A DNA stretch of 64,000 nt from NCBI RefSeq assembly GCF_029633865.1, contig NC_079212.1:146097992-146161991 (forward strand), written 5' to 3'. The notes beneath the pieces were generated by a model. It did not search any database. It had not been told where the DNA came from and saw only the letters and a program-made list of their open reading frames with translations. The translations under genes were made by a program, and so were the position numbers. How positions within the stretch are numbered: the stretch's first letter is position 1; every line of letters begins with the position of its first letter. The DNA is from Lampris incognitus (lineage: Eukaryota; Chordata; Actinopteri; Lampriformes; Lampridae). Shown one piece after another: positions 10,970-24,574 of the stretch.

Positions 10970-11860
10970 CATAGGAGAATACACTTTATTTGGTTATTAC
11001 AAGCAAAGGGCTGTTACATGTTTGCAATGAGGGACTCGTACTCAGCAGACTGACGTTTGCCCTTTGAATCCGCAGTTCTTGCAAACAAGCGGTCCCATAT
11101 TTAAACCAAGAAGGAAGAAGCAAGACACACATCCTGGACTCCAACCCCATGTCAACATCAGGCGGCTGTTCAATAAAACACATCCTACATTAAAAACATG
11201 AAGAAATCTCATCTCAGGAACACAAGTCCAATTAAAAGCTTGGGATCTTAGCATTAAATGGTTGAATTATTCTCCACAAGGTTAAAAATACGATGACATT
11301 AGTTTGTCCTTTGCTGAAAGCGTTATCATTCACACTTCATAAAACTGCATGAGAACACACACAACGCAGTACAGACAAATAATCAACCTGCACAACTTCC
11401 AGTCAACCGGACAGTCAGACACCACTCTGGAGCGGCCATGTTGAGAAAAGGTTAAAGGATTTGGGGAGTTAAAATGATCCTTTTTCTCCTTACTTACTGG
11501 AAGATCATTTGCAGAAGAAACATGATTTATTAAATATGTAAGCATCAGCATGTTTTAACAGTAGGTAAAAGCAGGACTCTTCTGTGTGAGCAAAAAAATG
11601 GCTGCCACACAGAAAATCTAACAATGGAAATTAAAAAAACAACAACTTTGGTACATATCAGCTAACAAGCCTGATATTCTTCTGTACTCAGTTGGTTTCA
11701 AATGTTTGAGAAAAGCCTTGGTCACGTTACTCGACTGCGAGCTTGTATTCCCAGCATGTATTCCCAGCTTGGACCAGATGATCTCAGTGTGAACACGTCT
11801 GCATTCTACAACATCCACACATGACCTATGTGATATTCTCCATCACCACCCTTCTCCCCA
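10970..11860 (-). other. terf2ip: terf2ip 3' UTR
   Basis: Non-coding sequence downstream of the stop codon. On the minus strand, an AATAAA signal lies at 10990-10985 and an alternative at about 11531-11526. No repeat is recognised here. The 3' end near 10970 is inferred from the distal signal. Confidence 0.6.
10985..10990 (-). promoter_or_regulatory. terf2ip: AATAAA poly(A) signal for terf2ip
   Basis: TTTATT on the plus strand is AATAAA on the minus strand, about 870 nt after the terf2ip stop codon. It is the last canonical signal before unrelated repeat sequence. Confidence 0.5.
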
Positions 11861-12079
11861 TCACTCCCCCTCCAGGAAGATGAGCCTTTTGGCCAGGCTC
11901 TCCTCCCCGTATTTCTCCTGCAGCCGCTGGCGTGTCTCAGAGTCAGCTGACAGCAGGAGACTGTCGTCACGGCGATTCCAAAAGGGTCCCAAGATGGTGG
12001 AGGAATTCAGCAGGAGATGCAGGGCGGCGGAAAAATCCCCGCTGGTCTTCAACAGAGCCTTGGTCACACTCACCAGGTC
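11861..12079 (-). CDS. terf2ip: terf2ip coding exon 8 (RCT domain, stop)
   Basis: 219 nt starting at GTCTCAG|GACCTG and ending with TGA at 11863-11861. It encodes [20 protein letters not shown], then the [11 protein letters not shown] and [17 protein letters not shown] segments. These are hallmark residues of the TRF2-binding RCT domain at the C-terminus of RAP1. The acceptor directly abuts a long CT-rich microsatellite on the coding strand. Confidence 0.95.
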   Translation of the reverse strand, partial: DLVSVTKALLKTSGDFSAALHLLLNSSTILGPFWNRRDDSLLLSADSETRQRLQEKYGEESLAKRLIFLEGE

Positions 12080-12205
12080 CTGAGACAGAGAGAGAGACAG
12101 ACAGAGAGAGACAGAGAGAGACAGACGGAAAGAGACAGACAGACACAGACAGACAGAAAGACAGAAACAGACAGACAAAGAGAGAGATAGACAGACAGAG
12201 ACAAA

Positions 12206-12291
<86 letters not shown>

Positions 12292-15200
12292 GCAAGAGGA
12301 AGGAAGAAGAGAGGTATAATGAGAGAGAACGAGTGAACATGTGACAGACTCGTTACTGCGTCAGAAAGCTGGTTTGTATCTTGGCAGGTGGCTTTGCTGA
12401 CTGCGCAAAAACTGAAGACGGCATCAAAATCTAAAGGCTCATAGTTAACGGCAATGAGCTTGACACCAGATCCAAAACATCTGCTCTGGGGCTGTTAAAC
12501 TGTAAGCGAGCCAGAGAAATGACCTTCTTGAAGGGTGTATGCACATGGGTTTGTCCTTACTGTGTGTGTTCATGAGCTCTGGGAGTGGCAGATTCAAGCA
12601 AAAGGACTACTTCCCCTCACATGGTAGGGTGGGGTATCATTAGCAAGTTACTGATATCAGTACATCTTATCGATTACGGTGTTTGACAATACCCTGCTTA
12701 ATGGTACCTTTTTTGCCATGGTGCGATTTTTTTTTTATTGTTGCTGGTAATTATCAGCATCATTATCAACATCATCATCATATTTGATAGATTTTTTATT
12801 GCTGGTAACAACTAGACATCAACATGCTATGTTTAACAGCAGTATACTGAATAATCAAAGAAGGTTGAATCAGCTCATCTGGATACAGCAGATACAGCTG
12901 TCAGCAGCATTTCAGCCGATTCAGCAGGTTGACTCGACGGAGCCCGTCAGTGAGAGAGATCACTCTGATTGGCTGTTCAGCTTAGCAGATCATTGCTAAG
13001 CTAGCGAATCGGGGCCGTCGGCTGTAGTCTTTGCGGTGTGTTCAAGTTGGCCCAGATGGCAGGCGACGTGAGGCGAGCCAACAGTCGGCCTTCGTCGCCA
13101 CTAGTCGGTTTGGCGTGTCTGGGCCCTTAGTTACATCTTCAGTCCAAACTGACTGCAGGTGTCCCCGCCCTTCTAAACAATACAGGGCCTAACGACCGAA
13201 ACCAACGCCCAGTTTCATATGCAAATATGGGTGTGACCATTGAATAGAGTTACACTGGTCATGTGTACTATTCACAGAGGATTGGGGAATAGTTGCAATC
13301 ACAGCATTGTAAGATGGTGACATGTACTCTTACCCCCCCCCCACCCACCCCGGTTCAGGGACGGTCGTTCCTCTTCACATAGATGGCCTCTTTGACTCCC
13401 CGTTCAAACCAGCGTTCCTCCCTATCAAGGATGTGGCCACTGGCCTGTAGATGGGAGCAGACTGTGTAGATGGCAGTGTTGTAGTACTCGAGTCCAGGAC
13501 CCGGACTCGAGCACTGATTTTTAAGGACTTGTGACTCGATTTGGACTTGAGCACCGATGACTCGGACTTGTTAATTGATAGACTTTTTTTTTTGTTTTGT
13601 TAGTTTTTTTGGTTGGCTATTGTGCCACCAGCTAAATAAACTCCCTTTGAAGTGGTGACAGCTGTGTCATTTTTGTTTGATGTCGACCTGTTTTATTTGT
13701 ACGTCAGCTTTTTTTACGGTGCCAGAGTGGAGCACTGGAGTCCATCTTGGAACTCGACTCAGACTCAACCTTGATGACTCGGACTCAGGTAATGGGGACT
13801 TGACTTGTACCCAACTCGGACTCTTCTTTGGGGACTCGGACTCGAACACTGGGGACTCGAGACTCGACTCGGACTCGAGGTTTAGTGACTCGACTACAAC
13901 ACCGGTAGATGGTGTAGACTGTGTAGATGGTGTAGACTGTGTAGATGGTTTAGACCAGGGATAGGCAACATGGTCCAGAAAGGTCCTGTGTGGGTGCAGG
14001 TCTTTGTTAAAACCAAGGATTTACACACCTGAGTCTACAGATCAAGGTCTTGAGGAAAGACTATTGGTTGACCAATAGAATCAGGTGTGTAACTGCTTGG
14101 TTGGAACAAAGACCTGCACCCACACCGGACCTTTCTGGACCATGTTGCCTATCCCTGGTGTAGATTGTGGAGTCCTGGTCTGACGTGTTAGATCTCCTGT
14201 GTTGTGCCATCCTCTTAGCCAGCGTCTGTTTAGTTTCCCCGATGTACAAGTCACAGCAATCTTCCTGGCACTTAACAGTGTACACTATATTGCTCTGTTT
14301 GTGCCGGGGACCCGATCCTTGGGGTGGACCAACTTCTAGCGCAGCATGTTTTGGGGTTTGAAAGCAACTGACATCAGATCCAAAATATCTGCTCTGGGGT
14401 TGTTAAACTGCAAGTGAGCCAATGAAATGACCTTCTTGAAGGGTGTATGCACATGGCTTTGTTCCTATTGTGTGTGTGCGCCCATGAGCTCTTGGGTGGG
14501 GAGACCTGCAGTCAGGTGAGACTGAAGAGGTCACTTAGATGATGATGAAACGTTTCTCTCTCAATAAACGTTGTGTCCAGATGAACTGATTCAACCTTCT
14601 TTGATTTTTTTTACCTGGATTATTGAGCATGCATCAAGACATGCTGAATAATTAAGGCTCAGCGTTTTCAGTTTTTACTGATTTTCACCGAAAAATACCC
14701 AGAAATTTTAACAGGAGCAGATGGTTTAAACTGATTTTCACCCGGATTTTATGTTTCCATGGATCCAAACTTTGTTCCTGTTCGTGTGAGGTTATGCAAT
14801 AGTGTCGTATTGTGGTGATATTTGGCATGCTGGATGGCTTTGAAAAATAAAAACCGAAAACGATGAGCCTTGTGAATAATGTATATGTGTTGGAACATGT
14901 CCAGTAACTAACAGCTTTGAAGCATTGTTGGTTGACGGACTTTTAACAAATTTTCTCTAGAAAATTTAGCATATCAGCTATTTCTGGTAGAACATCTGGC
15001 CTCTTTTTACATATTATCTCACCTACTATGGAAAATTACTTATCTATGTTTACACATCGTGACGCACCGTTAGTAGAGACCATATCGGTTAAGTTGGTAC
15101 CTCCCACTTTGGTACTGGTACCTTAATAGTATCAGTATTCAATAGCCAATCCTTCATTATATGGTGAATGCCCCTTTTTCACTACATGGTACCGGCTAAA

Positions 15201-18200
15201 CCGGACTGGACTGGACTCGCAGAGTGTCGTTTTCCATCACCGTAGCAGTACCCCCTAACTGTAGCTGGTCTGCACTGATTTTGGTACCCGCCCCAGGTTT
15301 TTTGGAACCTGGACAAAGGTGGTACCAGAAAAGTGGTAACAGTTACCAAAATGCCGGTGCTTTCCGGTAATGGAAAACAAAAACGGTGAGTCGAGTGGAG
15401 CCGGTACCATGTAGTGGAAAAGGGGCATGAGTGGCTTCTTCTTCTTCTGACTCCTCTGTCTAATCACCTGTTTCACACTCTGCTTGTATGACTGAAGCAC
15501 CGACACGGCTTTGTCAACAAAAAGGATCACGCATGACATGAAACCCCGAGTAGTCTGCTGCTCACTTACTTTTTAAGAAAAAGGAAGAGAAAACAAAACA
15601 AGAGGCACAAATCTTAACGCAGAACCAGAGACACCCACCTGGTTAGCGCGTTTCATCAGACTTCTGATTCGCTCCTTGTCCTCCTCCAAATGTACCTGGG
15701 TCAGTGACACCTCTGTGTCCTTGCTTCTGATTGGCTGGTCAACTGAGGAAGCTATTTCACTGTCACAAACGTTTAGCTGGGAGTCTTCCTGGGACTCATT
15801 CTCAAATATGAAGAGGTGGGCCTTGGAGGTGGATGGGACAGGTTCACTGGGCACAGGGCAATCTGTCTCAGGTAAGGGAGGATCCTCCCTGGAGGCCCGG
15901 TCCTCCGGCCCGCTGCCCCTGCCCTGACTGGGGCCTGACTCTGGGGCAGGAAATGTGGTGGCGGTTGCAACACTGATCACGGGGCTTTGTGCGTGTCTGG
16001 GCTGCTCTGCTGCAGTTTCTTCTTCGATTTGTGAGTCTGTGGTTTCACTCATATCAGCGTGATCAGACTAGGGGACAGAAACACAACGGCATCAGTTCCC
16101 TTTAAACAAGATGATGCGACACTGAACCACAGTCAAACACATTTGTATATCGCTGATGTGAATTGCTCTTCAACTGTGAGACATTATAACAGAAGAAATG
16201 TAAACAAAAGTATTAAACCAAAACAGGAAGTGGAGATAACAATAATAATAATAACAATAATAAACTTTACTTGTAGAGCAATTTTCATACAAGAGATGTA
16301 GCTCAAAGTGCTTCGCAATTAAATAAAAAATACAAAGCAACTCATAACAGGAGCAAACAGAAAGACAATAAAATGAGACAACAAAAAGACAGCAGATGAG
16401 AAACTATGTAAGTGAAAGTAAAAACAGAAACCAGTAAAAATAATAAAATACGAGACATTTAGTCAAAATAATTAATAAGAATGACATTAATTAAAAGCCA
16501 AATTAAATAAATAGGTTTTCATTCCGTGGCATCCGGGTAGCGTAGCGGTCTATTCCGTTGCCTACCGACACGGTGATCGCCAGTTCGAATCCCCGTGTTA
16601 CCTCCGGCTTGGTCGGGCATCCCTACAGACACAACCGGCCGTGTCTGCGGGTGGGAAGCCGGCTATGGGTATGTGTCCTGGTCGCTGCACTAGCACCTCC
16701 TCTGGTCGGTCGGGGCGCCTGTTCGGGGGGAGGGGGAACTGGGGGGAATAGCATGATCCTCCCACGCGCTACGCCCCCCTGGTGAAACTCCTCACCGTCA
16801 GGAGAAAAGAAGCAGCTGGCGACCCCACATGAATCGGAGGAGGCATGCTTTAGTCTGCAGCCCTCCCCTGACCAGCAGGGGGGTCGGAGCAGCGACCGGG
16901 ACGGCTCAGAAGAGTGGGGTATAATTGGCCGGATACAATTGGGAAGAAAAAACGAGAACCACCCCCCCCCCCAAAAAAAAAAGAAAAAAAGAAAAAGAAA
17001 AGAAAAGGTAAAACCCTTGACAGAGAACTGTTGAATTTGACTTTTGATTTTTTAATTTTCATATACTTTAATGATCCCCATAGGGAACTTACACTCTGCA
17101 GTTAACCCATCCTAGCTGTGTAGCTAGGAGCAGTGGGCAGCCCCCGTGCAGCAGCCGGGGACCAACTCCAGTTTGTCTTGCTATGCCTTGCTCAGGGGCA
17201 CAGACAGCAGTACTAACCCTAACACGCATGCCTTTTTGATGGTGATGGAAACCGGAGTCCCCGGAGAAAACCTACACGGGGAGAACATGCAAACTCCACA
17301 CAGAGGACGACCTGGGATGACCCCCAAGGTTAGACAACCCCGGGGTTCGAGCCCAGGACCTTCTTGCTGTGAGGCAACAGCATTAACCACTGCGCCACCG
17401 TGCTGCCCAGTTTTTTCAACCTACAATGGTCTTCTGGCCTTGTTGAGCAATGAATCAATTCCCAAAGCGTTCGTTCCTTTATCCAAGTTAACTTGGGTTC
17501 ATTTAGAAATGCATAGAAGATCACTGAAGAGTAAAGAGGAAAAATTACAGGTATTATACAATTGGAACAGGTCAAAATTACTCAAATTCTTACTTGAAGA
17601 GGACATTATAATCCTCTAGCAGGCTGTTTTCTTTAGAAAATGGTGTTTTTTGTGTAAAATAGTGGGGAACTGAATTTGTTTCCAGGTTCATTGGATAGTC
17701 CTGCTATGCTGGATATGTGCAAAATAATGGAAAGGAATTTGTAGAAAACACAACCTATCTGAAGAAATGTAGTCAGTGTAGTAACACATATTATGTATTA
17801 TTATTATTAAATGATGATGCTGGTCGCGTGGCTTGGGTCCTGGACTGCTCCGTTGGCACGTGGACATTGTTTGGCATCCTGTGCATCATGTTCTTCATAA
17901 ATTTTATGTCCATTATAATTCTGTTATCCTCTTTCAATGTTGTATTGTGTAAATTGCGTGAACACAACATCCATTGCACGCTGTCCGTCTTGGGAGAGAG
18001 ATCCCTCCTCTGGTGCTCTCCCTGACGTTTCTTCCTATTTTTTCTCCCTGTTAAAAGGTTTTTTTAGGGAGTTTTTCCTTATCCGATGAGAAGGTCTAAG
18101 GACAGGATGTTGTGTTGCTGTTAAGCCCACTGAGGCAAATTTGTGATATTGGGCTATACAAATAAAACTGATTTGATTTGATTTGATTTTGATTTGAAGA

Positions 18201-21200
18201 GATATTTACATAAAGAGGAACTCCAGCTGATACATCAAAAACAGTCCCGTTTGTGTTTTGGGACCTTCATCCTCAAATGTGACATCTCGATGTCAGCGAA
18301 GTCATCGTCTTACCTCGCTGTCATCTTCAAACTCTTTTGCTGCCATCTCCAGGATCCCCAACTTCCTTTTTTTCTTCCTCTTCCCTTTTTTTCCTGCTTC
18401 TTTCAGGATCACTGCATCGCCTCTCACATCTGAGACACATAGAAATAAAACTGGAGTGCGACCACTTCTCCTGCATGGAGGACCATGTCAGTCTATCAGC
18501 TGGTTTTCAGAACTCAGTACCACCAACAAAGGTATCACTGGTGTTGTTAAACAATACAATTGCATACTGTTGCTCTAGCTGCAACATTTGACAAACGATG
18601 TTAAAGGATAATTCTGTTTTGTTTTTTGCAACGTGGTTCTTATTTTCTCCATCATTCATATCTGTTATATCATTTAACTCACCTGCTTCACTTTGTAGAT
18701 TCTGGACATGGTACCACCGCTGGACTCAGCTTTACAACGGTGTCTTAAGGCAGTGGTTGTTATCCATCCATCCATCCATCCATCCATCCATCCATCCATC
18801 CATCCATCCACTATCCAAACCGCTTATCCTGCTGTCAGGGTCGCAGGGATGCTGGAGCCTATCCCAGCAGCCATTGGGCGGCAGGCAGGGATTGTGCCGT
18901 ATCATTAAAAAGTGCATCTACAGATGGGAACCATTTGCACCGATAAAACAAGCACATTGTGTTCATTACTCCCACCCAGGGGCAGTAAGTAGTACTAACA
19001 TGATTAAAATTGAAACGCGTTTCGGGTTGTCACTGTGAAACGGGTCTGAAATATTTAGGTTGAAAAGTTTTAGACTATTTAGTATGGCCGATTCACCTGA
19101 CCTACGTGTCTTTGGACTGTGGGAGGAAGCCGGAGCTCCCGGAGGAAACCCACGCAGACACGCGCAGAACATGCAAACTCCACACAGAGGACGGCGCGGG
19201 ACAACCCCCAAGGTTGGACTACCCCAGGGCTCGAACCCGGGACCTTCTTGCTGAGGGGACTGCGCTAACCACTGCGCCACGATGCTGCCATGTGTGTGTG
19301 AGTTTGTGTATGTCAGCCCTGTGATGGTCTGGCGGCCTGTCCAGGGTGTCTCGCCGTCTGCCGCCCAATGACTGCTGGGATAGGCTCCGACATCCCCGCG
19401 ACCCTGAGTAAGGATAAGCAGTTTGGATAATGGATGAATGAGTTTTAGACTACAAATAGTTCCAATGGCATCCGAGAGTACAAACAGTAGTAAGCATATG
19501 CTTAATTGATGTTACGATTACAAGGAGGACCTTGGAAAATTTCTCCCTTGTAAGGGGTCCCAGGCTCCAAAAAGTTTGAGATGCCCTGTCTTAAGGGACA
19601 ACTGAACACAAGTGTCAGGCATGTTTCAAAAAGTCCGAAGTGAAAATGAAAGTTAACGTTAAAAGTTATTAGCTGAAATGTCCAATATTATCAATGGTGG
19701 ATGACACGGCTGATCTAGCAGCCTATGCTTAGCAGGCTGATCTAGCAGCCTATACTTAGTGTAGGTAGTAGTAACCATCCATAAACTAGCCAGCCAGCAC
19801 AATAGAGAAGTCATAGATAACGGACAATCATGAGACTCTAGTCTAGCGGGACTTAAGACTCCTGTTCAGCTGTCTCATAAGACACCGTTATAAAATTATA
19901 CTATAACTGATATGCATGATGGAAAAACTACAACAATAAGACCCAGGTTGTAAAAAATTGGAATGATCCTTTAATAAATGTACATAAGCAAAACTGCACC
20001 TGAAGATTAATGATATCACTAATAAACCAGAGTATAAAAGAGTGATAATGTCTGCTGATGTCACACCAGCTGAGGTGCTTCCAAACTTTGAGTCATGATG
20101 CAAATTGGTGTCGGATTCTGTGCAATGTGCAGTAATGAAGGCCACAATCCCCTCTAGTGGTGAGAGGTGGTAATACTGGTTAACGATCGGTAAAAATGGT
20201 ACTTAATCAGAACCCTGCGACATCATCAGAGTGGCAGAGGGATGACACACCAAGTCACCTTCTTCAGCCCAACTATACATGCAGAACCGCCCTCGTTGTG
20301 GAGGCCTACCTGAGGTTGTCGCCTGTCCAGTCTCTTCTTGCCCGTCCTCTGTCACTTTGTCCCTACCTTCCTCTCTGGGTCTCTTGGACGGGGGGTGATC
20401 TGTTGATGGGTCTGGCTGACCAGCACGCTGGCCAGTGGATTTAGTTTTCCTTGTGAATTGAGGTGATGATGTGTCTTTGTGAAGGTTGGGAGAGGATGAG
20501 GATGATACCGGGGGCTGGTCTGACTCCTGCAGAAGCTGCCTGCGTGCTGACGTACGATAAGGCTGTTTTTGTGGAGAAGAAGCCTTCTCCTCCTTCCTCT
20601 TCCTCGTCTGCCTGTTCTGAGAAGAAGGGGTGTCCGGGAGGGATTTAGGCTGAGCTGCCGGAGAATCTTCCGGCATGACGTTCAGCACAGCGGGGTCAGT
20701 CATTTGTGGTTCTGAGGTTTCTAGCGGAGTTTTCTCAGCCAGCGTAGGTTCTGCATTAGCCTGCAGAGAAAACCTGTTTAGTTTATTGCTGACAGTTACA
20801 GCAGAACAGATTTAAATTTTAATGATCCGCCCAGGGAAATTAAACTGATGCAGCAGTAAAAAGTAAATAACAGAAAAAAGGTAAGCATAAAAACAGACAT
20901 TAAAAAAATCTAAAAATAAAAATTAAGATAAGCATACAGCTAGACCTAAAAAGGTAAATTACGGTATTATCTAATACTAAATAATTATGTGATTACATAG
21001 TGTAAACACCATACATGCAATTTGTGTCAACGTTTGGGTGATATTCTGCCATACTCAACTCCTCTGAGCCACTTCATTTATTCTTCATCAGATAATTGAT
21101 TTTACATGTTGTTTTGTCCTTCTTCACCATTTCCTGTAACGTTTTGTTTCATGAACACAACACTGCCTTCCTTGGCACACCTGAGAGCTATACGTTCAAG

Positions 21201-24200
21201 TATGCAGAAAACACCTATATGCACACATATACATCAATTCAGCATGCACACTTGCGGATGTTTAAGCATAAACCACCGATCATTACCTGACACCTACCTG
21301 ACTAAATCACCAGGACATTCCTTTAGAGGATGGCCTATGATACAATTTACAATTTCATTTAGTGGACACTTTTATCCAAAGAGAACTACATCTGAGAGTT
21401 AGTTGGCTTTTTTTTTTTAACTACAAGGGGATCAGTAAAGATGATGGATGACTTTGGGGATGAGTTGTTGCCTCAAGTGAAGGACTTCGAGTATCTCGGG
21501 GTCTTGTTCACGAGCGATGGTAGGATGGAGCGAGAGGTTGACAGGTGGATTGGTGCAGCATTAGCAGTAATGCGGACGTTGTACCGGACCATTGTGATGA
21601 AGAGGGAGCTGAGCCGGAAGGCAAAGCTCCCAATTTACCAGTCAATCTTCGTTCCAACCCTCACCTATGGTCATGAGCTTTGGGTAGTGACCGAAAGGGT
21701 GAGATCACGAATACAAGCGGCTGAAATGAGTTTCCTCCATAGGGTGTCTGGGCTCAGCCTTAGAGATAGGGTGAGGAGCTCGGACATCCGGAGGGAGCTC
21801 GGAGTAGAGCCGCTGCTCCTTCGCATCGAAAGGAGCCAGTTGAGGTGGTTCGGGCATCTGATTAGGATGCCTCCTGGGCGCCTTCCTTTGGAGGTTTATC
21901 GGGCACATCAAACTGGGAGGAGATCCCGGGGTACACCCAGAACTTGCTGAAGGGACTACATGTCCAATCTGGCCTGGGAACGCCTTGGGATCCCCCAGGA
22001 GGAGCTGGAGGGTGTTTCTGGCGAGAGGGACGTCTGGAGTGCCCTACTTAGCTTGCTGCCACCGCGACCCGACCCTGGAGAAGCGGTTGATGATGAATGA
22101 ATGAGTGATCCCCATGGGGAAATTCTTTCTCTGCATTTAACCCATCCTAGCTGTGTAGCTAGGAGCAGTGGGCAGCCGCCGTGCAGCACCTGGGGACCAA
22201 CTCCAGGTCGTCTTGCCATTACTCGTCAGGGGCACAGACAGGAGTACTAACCCTAACACGTATGTCTTTTTGATGGTGGGGGAAACCGGAGCACCTAGAG
22301 AAAACCCACTGCAGACACGGCAGAACATGCAAACTCCACACAGAGGACACCCTGGGATGACCCCCAAGGTTGGACAACCCCGGGGTTCAAACCCAGCACC
22401 TCATATAGCATGGCCGCGGACTCTTACCGGAGACTCGTCCCAACCTAGAATCCCCCTGATCTCTGGTGGGAAAGCTGGCATTCTTACCTACTGAGCTGTC
22501 CAGCTGCCAGTACCTACCTGTGCTACTGATGTTTCAGATGAGGATGCTTCAGGAGAAAGATCATTCTTGGCAGGGGAGCTGTTCTGATTATATATCTCTT
22601 GGTTTTCCACATCCTAAGGCCAAGAATAAAAAAAGGCATGTTAAGTCTTGTATCTACAGAAGTTGTAAATTCAGGGGGTTCATTGCTCTTCCGACTCCCA
22701 AACGTTGCTCCTAAGGAAACAGTGTACAGTACATTTGACCTGCTGTCCTTTGTAAAAACTGGGAAAACAACCTAGAAATGTCATAGAAGCATTTTTGGTT
22801 TGTTCATTTGTTTAGCTTGTTGTGGTTAAATCAAATAACCTTTCAATTTTTTGTTATTTTTTTTCTTTCCCCCCTTTTTCTCCCCAATTGTATTTGTCTA
22901 ATCACCAAACTAAACCATTAAACCACAGACATGGTTTTTTGTGAGTATTCTTTTTTTTTATGGATTTTTCCCCCTTTCTCCCCAATTGTATCTGGCCAAT
23001 TACCCCACTCTTCCGAACCATCTCGGTTGTTGCTGCACCCCCTCTGCTGATCTGGGGAGGGCTGCAGACTACCAAACGCCTTCTCCGATTCATGTGGAGT
23101 CGCCAGCCGCTTCTTTTCACCTGACAGTCAGGAGTTTCACCATGGAGACGTAGTGCGCGGGAGGATCACGCTATTCCCCCCAGTTCCCCCTTCCCCATGA
23201 ACGGGACCCCCAACCGACTAGTGGAGGTGCTAGTGCAGCGACCAGGACACATACCCACCACATCCGGCTTCCCACCCGCAGACACGGCCAATTATGTCTG
23301 TAGGGACGCCCGACCAAGTTCTGTCAAAATTAGGCTGCCCTGACGACTACTTCATGATAGTATGTCAGCTAGAGTACTCAGTAATTATGGAGATGAGACA
23401 GAGTCCTTCAAGGTCCACACAGGAGTTAAACAAGGTTGTGTCACTGCCCCAACTCTGTTTTCTGTCTTAATTGCCACCATCCTGCACCTCATGGGTCCCC
23501 ATCTGGCTCAGGGAGTCAAATCATGTATAGGACTGAGGGGAATCTTCTGAATATTAACAGATCCAGGGCTAAAAGTAAAACCACTACCACATCCATCATT
23601 GAGCTGCAGTATGCCGATGACAACGCCTTAGCATCCCTCATAGAAGAGGAACTCCAGAGCATACCTGATGCCTTTGCCAAGGCATACAAGCAGCTTGGCC
23701 TGGCCATTAACATAAAAAAGACCCATATCCTCTACTAACCCATACCCAACAGAAATATGCCTGCTCTGCCCCACCCATCTCTGTAGACAACACCAGCCCC
23801 GAAAACGTGGAACAGTTCCCATATCTTGGCAGCCTTCTCTCCTCCAAAGCCAACGTTGACACTGAAATACACCATTGTCTCAGTTGTGACAGCCCGGCCT
23901 ACAAAGCGGTAGTGCTGCCCACCCTACTGTATGGGTCAGAAATCCGGCTCACATATAGCCGACACCTGAAGGCACTCGAGGCATACCAATAGCGATGCTT
24001 CAGGAAGATCCTTAAGATCGACTGGGAGGATAGGCGCACCAACTTCAGTGTCCTTGAGGAGGCCAACATACCTACTATAACTCCCACCATTGCACATTAG
24101 CTGAGATGCACTGGCCATCCGCATGTCTGACTCTCACCTCCGGAAACAAGTCCTTTACTCTCAGCTCATGACAGGATGCTGCGCCCCAGGAGGACAAAAG

Positions 24201-24537
24201 AAGTGATATAAAGACAACATCAAGGCCCACGTCAAAAGGTTTGGCATCGACCTTAACACCTGGGAACAAGCAGCAAAAAACAGGGAGGCCTGGAGACTGG
24301 CTGTCCGTGAGAGTGCTTGGTTCTACAACCATGACCTCCACTGTGCTCCTGAAAACAAGCAGACTCAGAGAGGAGGGAGTTACCAGAAAGGCCCAAACCA
24401 CATCCTCAACCACTTCTTCACAGCCTTGCCCACGTTGCTCCAAAATTAGAGCTCAAGAATCGGCCTCTACGGCCACTGGAAGACTCACAAGGACCTAGAA
24501 GGAGGACAGTCATACTCGACCCAGAGTGACCGCCGAC

Positions 24538-24574
<37 letters not shown>

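Larger units (their letters stand above)
13340..14610 (-). pseudogene. Penelope-like (Neptune-type) GIY-YIG endonuclease relic
   Basis: The minus strand at 14290-14160 encodes [20 protein letters not shown] followed by [10 protein letters not shown], the GIY-YIG nuclease start with YIG, the catalytic Arg and His. After two MITEs the domain continues at 13450-13345 ([24 protein letters not shown]). Penelope-like retroelements carry this domain C-terminal to their reverse transcriptase. The RT part is missing. 14365-14610 is the terminal repeat-like region. Dead copy in terf2ip intron 7. Confidence 0.8.

Noticed and set aside
11861..12340. 159-codon minus frame with an N-terminal Ser/Leu run
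   Set aside because: Only the last 72 codons are exon. The Ser/Leu run is the translated intronic (CT)n tract upstream of the acceptor.
13473..13964. Asp/Ser-rich plus-strand frame of 95 codons
   Set aside because: Translation of the GACTCGGACT-repeat MITE.
16558..16600. Functional tRNA gene
   Set aside because: A/B boxes are present but the cloverleaf is incomplete and the sequence continues into a SINE body found four times in the window.
20463..20648. Plus-strand frames opposite terf2ip exon 5, and similar ones opposite exon 7
   Set aside because: Shadows of the minus-strand coding exons.
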